Origin: Moraxellaceae bacterium
GTDB lineage: Bacteria > Pseudomonadota > Gammaproteobacteria > Pseudomonadales > Ketobacteraceae
Reading direction: 5' to 3'
Assembly: GCA_002402125.1 (NCBI GenBank)
Contig: NVVG01000123.1
Location: 1-8,364 of the forward strand
DNA length: 8,364 nt
Positions 5,806-8,364 of the stretch are shown one piece after another. The notes under the pieces were generated by a model that saw only the letters and a list, made by a program, of their open reading frames with translations, made no database searches and was not told where the DNA came from. Position 1 is the first letter of the stretch; each line of letters begins with the position of its first letter. A program made the translations under genes and the position numbers.

Positions 5806-6912
5806 ATGCCATCTAATCCTGCGCATGAAAACATATTGAACAACAACACTGATTTTCGCAATCCCTGGTGGCAGGAAGCTGCTCTTGCCATCGATGCGAC
5901 GATCACCGAACAAGCACAGGCACACCAAAACAACCTAACTAAACCACAAGGTTCTTTGGGTCGATTAGAGGAAATCGCCATTCGATTGGCTGGCATTCAA
6001 CAAAAAACCTTACCCGTAATTGAGAATGTGGGCGTGTATGTATTTGCCGCAGATCACGGCATCATGGATGAAGGGGTTTCTGCCTTCCCCCAAGCGGTTA
6101 CCGCAGAGATGCTGAAAAACTTTGTCGCAGGTGGTGCAGCCATCAGTGTACTGTCAAAAAGTCTTAACGCCGATCTTGTAGTGGTTAACGTAGGTTCTTT
6201 GGCGGACGAAGAGATCCTACCCGACGTGGTACACCGAGTTGTTAACAAAAGTAGCGGCAATATCGCAAAAGAAGCCGCCATGAATAGTGAAGAATTTGAA
6301 CAAGCCATGGGGGTTGGCTCAGAAATGGCCGAAAATGCTCGATTCCACCACCAGCATTTATTGGTGGGTGGTGAAATGGGCATTGGCAATACCTCCGTGG
6401 CCTCAGCACTAATCTGCCACTTCACTAACAAAACTGCCGCTGACATTGTTGGCCCCGGCACAGGTTTAGATGCAGCGGGCATTCAACATAAACAACGTAT
6501 TGTTGACCAAGCGATTACAACCCACAAAGATGCTATTCAATGTCCCGAAGATGCACTGATGTGTCTAGGTGGCTTCGAAATTGTCGCTCTAGTTGGCACC
6601 TATATTCGCGCAGCACAGCTAGGCATTGCGGTGTTAGTCGATGGTTTTATTTGCACCGCTGCAGCGCTGGCGGCTACCCGTATAAATCCAGCGGTAGCGC
6701 CTTATTTATTCTACTGTCATCAATCGGCAGAGCCTGGACACCAAGCCGCATTAACTGCGTTAGATGCCAAACCATTATTAGACATGCAGCTGCGTTTAGG
6801 AGAAGGTAGTGGCGCAGCACTTGCAGTACCACTCTTCCAACACGCTGTGGCTTTGCATAACAATATGGCCACCTTTGCCGACGCCAGTGTTTCCGATAAG
6901 CTAGATGCATAG
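5806..6912 (+). CDS. cobT: Nicotinate-nucleotide--dimethylbenzimidazole phosphoribosyltransferase
   Basis: CobT transfers the phosphoribosyl group of nicotinate mononucleotide to 5,6-dimethylbenzimidazole (or another lower-ligand base), giving alpha-ribazole phosphate for the nucleotide loop of B12. Visible family blocks in the 368-residue protein are KPQGSLGRLEE (46-56), VFAADHGIMDEGVS (79-92), FVAGGAAISVL, LLVGGEMGIGNTSVASAL, GPGTGLDAAG and RLGEGSGAA (330-338). E333 corresponds to the catalytic glutamate (E317 in Salmonella). The N-terminus is about 15-20 residues longer than typical (an Asn-rich NILNNNTDF stretch). ACGAG eight bases before the ATG is a reasonable ribosome site, the only clear one inside the operon, consistent with the 33-base gap to cobU. 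Its 3' end overlaps cobC by eight bases. Which lower-ligand base is used cannot be read from this window. Confidence 0.95.
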   Translation: MPSNPAHENILNNNTDFRNPWWQEAALAIDATITEQAQAHQNNLTKPQGSLGRLEEIAIRLAGIQQKTLPVIENVGVYVFAADHGIMDEGVSAFPQAVTAEMLKNFVAGGAAISVLSKSLNADLVVVNVGSLADEEILPDVVHRVVNKSSGNIAKEAAMNSEEFEQAMGVGSEMAENARFHHQHLLVGGEMGIGNTSVASALICHFTNKTAADIVGPGTGLDAAGIQHKQRIVDQAITTHKDAIQCPEDALMCLGGFEIVALVGTYIRAAQLGIAVLVDGFICTAAALAATRINPAVAPYLFYCHQSAEPGHQAALTALDAKPLLDMQLRLGEGSGAALAVPLFQHAVALHNNMATFADASVSDKLDA

Positions 6913-7657
6913 CAATAAAAAAAAACCGACAGACCAAACTCAACAATCGCCAGGCATGGTCATATTAGATTTTATTCGTCACGGAGAACCTGAAGGTGGC
7001 ACCCGATACCGTGGCAGCCAAGATGATCCTTTGTCCCCCTTAGGCTGGCAGCAGCTTCGATCATCAACCCAGCAAGCCCTAACACAAGGCGCGCAGTGGC
7101 AAGAAGTAATCGCCTCACCCATGCTACGGTGCAGTCGCTTTGCACATGAACTCAGTGAACAACATAATCTTCCTATCACTGAACAGGTCGATTTACGCGA
7201 GCTGTCCTTTGGCGACCTTGAAGGCTTAACTCCACAAGCGGCATGGGATAAGTACCCAACACTACTGGCAAACATGTGGAAAAACCCCGAAGCACATACA
7301 CCACCTAACGGCGAACCATTTATCCAGTTCTCGGATCGTGTTGAACGGTCATTGAAAAATATCATTCTAAAACACCTTGCAGGCACGCACAAAAAAACAC
7401 CTCACCTGTTACTGATTGTACATGGCGGAACCATCCGCGCTATGTTGCACCGTTTACTGGGCATACCCGCCAGTGCAACATTTCAGTTTGACGTACCCTA
7501 TGCAGCGATCACACGCATTATTGCCTATAAAGATGATGATACCTTTACCGTGTCACTAAAAAACTTAAATGGCGTTGTTCCAGTCCACATTAATCCAGAC
7601 AACATTGGTCCAAGCAACATTAGCCCAGACAACATTGGCGACTTATCTTCATGTTAA
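6905..7657 (+). CDS. cobC: Alpha-ribazole-5'-phosphate phosphatase (histidine phosphatase superfamily)
   Basis: CobC removes the phosphate from alpha-ribazole phosphate (or from adenosylcobalamin phosphate after CobS). The phosphoglycerate-mutase-like fold shows FIRHGEP (residues 23-29) with nucleophile H26, SPMLRCSR (71-78) with R75, the acid-base block LRELSFGDLEG (97-107) with E99, and IVHGGTIRAML (171-181) with second catalytic H173. Assignment as CobC, rather than a general phosphatase, rests on its place between cobT and cobS. At 250 residues it exceeds the usual roughly 200. The first 17 residues (lysine/glutamine-rich) precede the family core and could be absent if translation starts at ATG 6956 (Met18), and the C-terminus carries a repeat-encoded tail from residue 226. 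The ATG at 6905 overlaps the cobT stop by eight bases and is followed by nine consecutive A's. The gene overlaps cobS by seven bases. Confidence 0.9.
   Translation: MHSNKKKPTDQTQQSPGMVILDFIRHGEPEGGTRYRGSQDDPLSPLGWQQLRSSTQQALTQGAQWQEVIASPMLRCSRFAHELSEQHNLPITEQVDLRELSFGDLEGLTPQAAWDKYPTLLANMWKNPEAHTPPNGEPFIQFSDRVERSLKNIILKHLAGTHKKTPHLLLIVHGGTIRAMLHRLLGIPASATFQFDVPYAAITRIIAYKDDDTFTVSLKNLNGVVPVHINPDNIGPSNISPDNIGDLSSC
6917..6925 (+). repeat. Run of nine A's near the cobC start
   Basis: Nine consecutive A's encode the last base-context of Asn4 and Lys5-Lys7 just after the cobT/cobC overlap. Such runs can cause polymerase slippage. Its effect here depends on whether translation starts at 6905 (upstream of the run) or 6956 (downstream). 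Confidence 0.6.
7580..7639 (+). repeat. 15-bp tandem repeat, four units, at the cobC 3' end
   Basis: Four consecutive 15-base units (7580-7594 diverged, 7595-7609, 7610-7624, 7625-7639) encode PVHIN-PDNIG-PSNIS-PDNIG, residues 226-245. Units two and four differ by one base. The unit length keeps the frame. The stretch lies outside the phosphatase core and ends 11 bases before the cobS ATG. Confidence 0.8.
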
Positions 7658-8364
7658 AATCTCAGCCCCTAAAACCTTTATGGTTTGCCATTCTATTTCT
7701 AACCCGTATTCCGATTCCGAAAACGTGGCAACACTTTGACGAGAACACCCAAAGTCAGTCGATATATTGGCATCCCGTGGTAGGGCTACTTATTGGCCTG
7801 ATTCTGCTTGGGTTTTATCTGCTGCTGCAATCCACCGGGCTGACCAACTTCCCCATACCCTGTGCCGCATTAGTGGTATTGATGTGGATATTAATCACAG
7901 GCGGGCTGCACCTGGATGGACTAGGAGATTCCGCCGATGGTTGGCTCGGTGGATATGGCGACAAAGAGCGAACCTTAGCCATTATGAAAGATTCTCATAG
8001 TGGTGCTGCTGCCATTATCGCAATTGCTAGTATATTAATGATTAAAGTAAGTGCCATTGCGGCGGTATTAGTAATCAATGCCAATTGGTTACTAATAATA
8101 CCTGCCATGGCACGAACATGCAGCTTGATACTTTTTAGTACCACTACCTACGCTCGTCAAGAGGGCTTGGGAAGCCCCTTCTCGCAAGGATTAAACAAAG
8201 CTATAGGCTTTACTCAATATCTGCTTTTCACCCTAGTAATTATTGGATGTACTGGGGCTGCAGGTTTTGGCCTATGCCTGTGCCTATTAATATTAACCTA
8301 TGCATTACGCCATCTGATGCTACAACGCATTAGTGGCGTCACTGGTGATACCGCAGGTGCCACC
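7651..8364 (+). CDS. cobS: Adenosylcobinamide-GDP ribazoletransferase (cobalamin synthase), 3' end outside window
   Basis: CobS is an integral inner-membrane enzyme that joins adenosylcobinamide-GDP with alpha-ribazole (or its phosphate), completing adenosylcobalamin. The open frame runs from the ATG overlapping the cobC stop (ATGTTAA) to the window edge: 238 codons without a stop, against about 245-260 for the family, so little is missing. Motifs are FLTRIPIP (16-23), typical of the N-terminus; GGLHLDGLGDSADGW (84-98) with the D89/D93/D96 metal or pyrophosphate-binding cluster; IMKDSHSGAAA (111-121), the second acidic motif; and GVTGDTAGA (229-237) close to the C-terminus. Several hydrophobic segments separate them (about 41-56, 69-83, 118-148 and 185-208). 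No independent ribosome site is clear, so translation is probably coupled to cobC. The window ends inside the C-terminal family motif. Confidence 0.93.
   Translation, partial: MLKSQPLKPLWFAILFLTRIPIPKTWQHFDENTQSQSIYWHPVVGLLIGLILLGFYLLLQSTGLTNFPIPCAALVVLMWILITGGLHLDGLGDSADGWLGGYGDKERTLAIMKDSHSGAAAIIAIASILMIKVSAIAAVLVINANWLLIIPAMARTCSLILFSTTTYARQEGLGSPFSQGLNKAIGFTQYLLFTLVIIGCTGAAGFGLCLCLLILTYALRHLMLQRISGVTGDTAGAT

Noticed and set aside
6054..6482. Long minus-strand open frame inside cobT
   Set aside because: Fully antisense to a strongly conserved enzyme gene; its product is Ser/Ala/Thr-rich with no family resemblance.
6979..7392. Long minus-strand open frame inside cobC
   Set aside because: Antisense to the histidine phosphatase core, Cys/Ser/Arg-rich shadow composition and no ribosome site.

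Overview
The window looks like ordinary chromosome from a gammaproteobacterium, probably a marine Cellvibrionales-type lineage. This is inferred from the AmpG, CobU, CobT and CobS family features, the compact gene order and the moderately AT-rich coding DNA. Nothing in the sequence fixes the genus. No RNA gene, CRISPR array, transposase, phage gene or complete mobile element was found.

Left part (1-4306): these are mostly unrelated single genes. The 3' part of an alkyltransferase-like (ATL) DNA-repair gene lies at the left edge with its 5' end missing or broken. It converges on ampG (minus strand), an inner-membrane muropeptide permease. Divergent from ampG is a response regulator with a complete receiver domain and a degenerate GGDEF domain that keeps an RxxD inhibitory-site motif; it is probably a c-di-GMP-sensing effector rather than a cyclase. 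Next is panE (2-dehydropantoate 2-reductase, pantothenate/CoA synthesis), which converges on an unrecognised 113-residue ORF.

Region 4307-4696 is a 390-base gene-free stretch upstream of the cobalamin genes. It holds a 14-bp tandem repeat and an 8-bp inverted repeat. No cobalamin riboswitch is recognisable.

Right part (4697-8364): a tightly packed plus-strand operon for the last steps of adenosylcobalamin synthesis or salvage, in the order pduO-type adenosyltransferase, cobU, cobT, cobC, cobS (cut by the window end). PduO adenosylates cob(I)alamin/cobinamide, CobU makes GDP-cobinamide, CobT makes alpha-ribazole phosphate, CobC removes its phosphate and CobS joins the two halves. Neighbouring genes overlap by 1, 8 and 7 bases at three of the four junctions, which suggests translational coupling.

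I did not find a convincing undescribed system. The points most worth a second look are the degenerate GGDEF regulator with a preserved I-site, the short in-frame tandem repeats in panE and cobC that share a base core, and a B12 operon without a visible B12 riboswitch.
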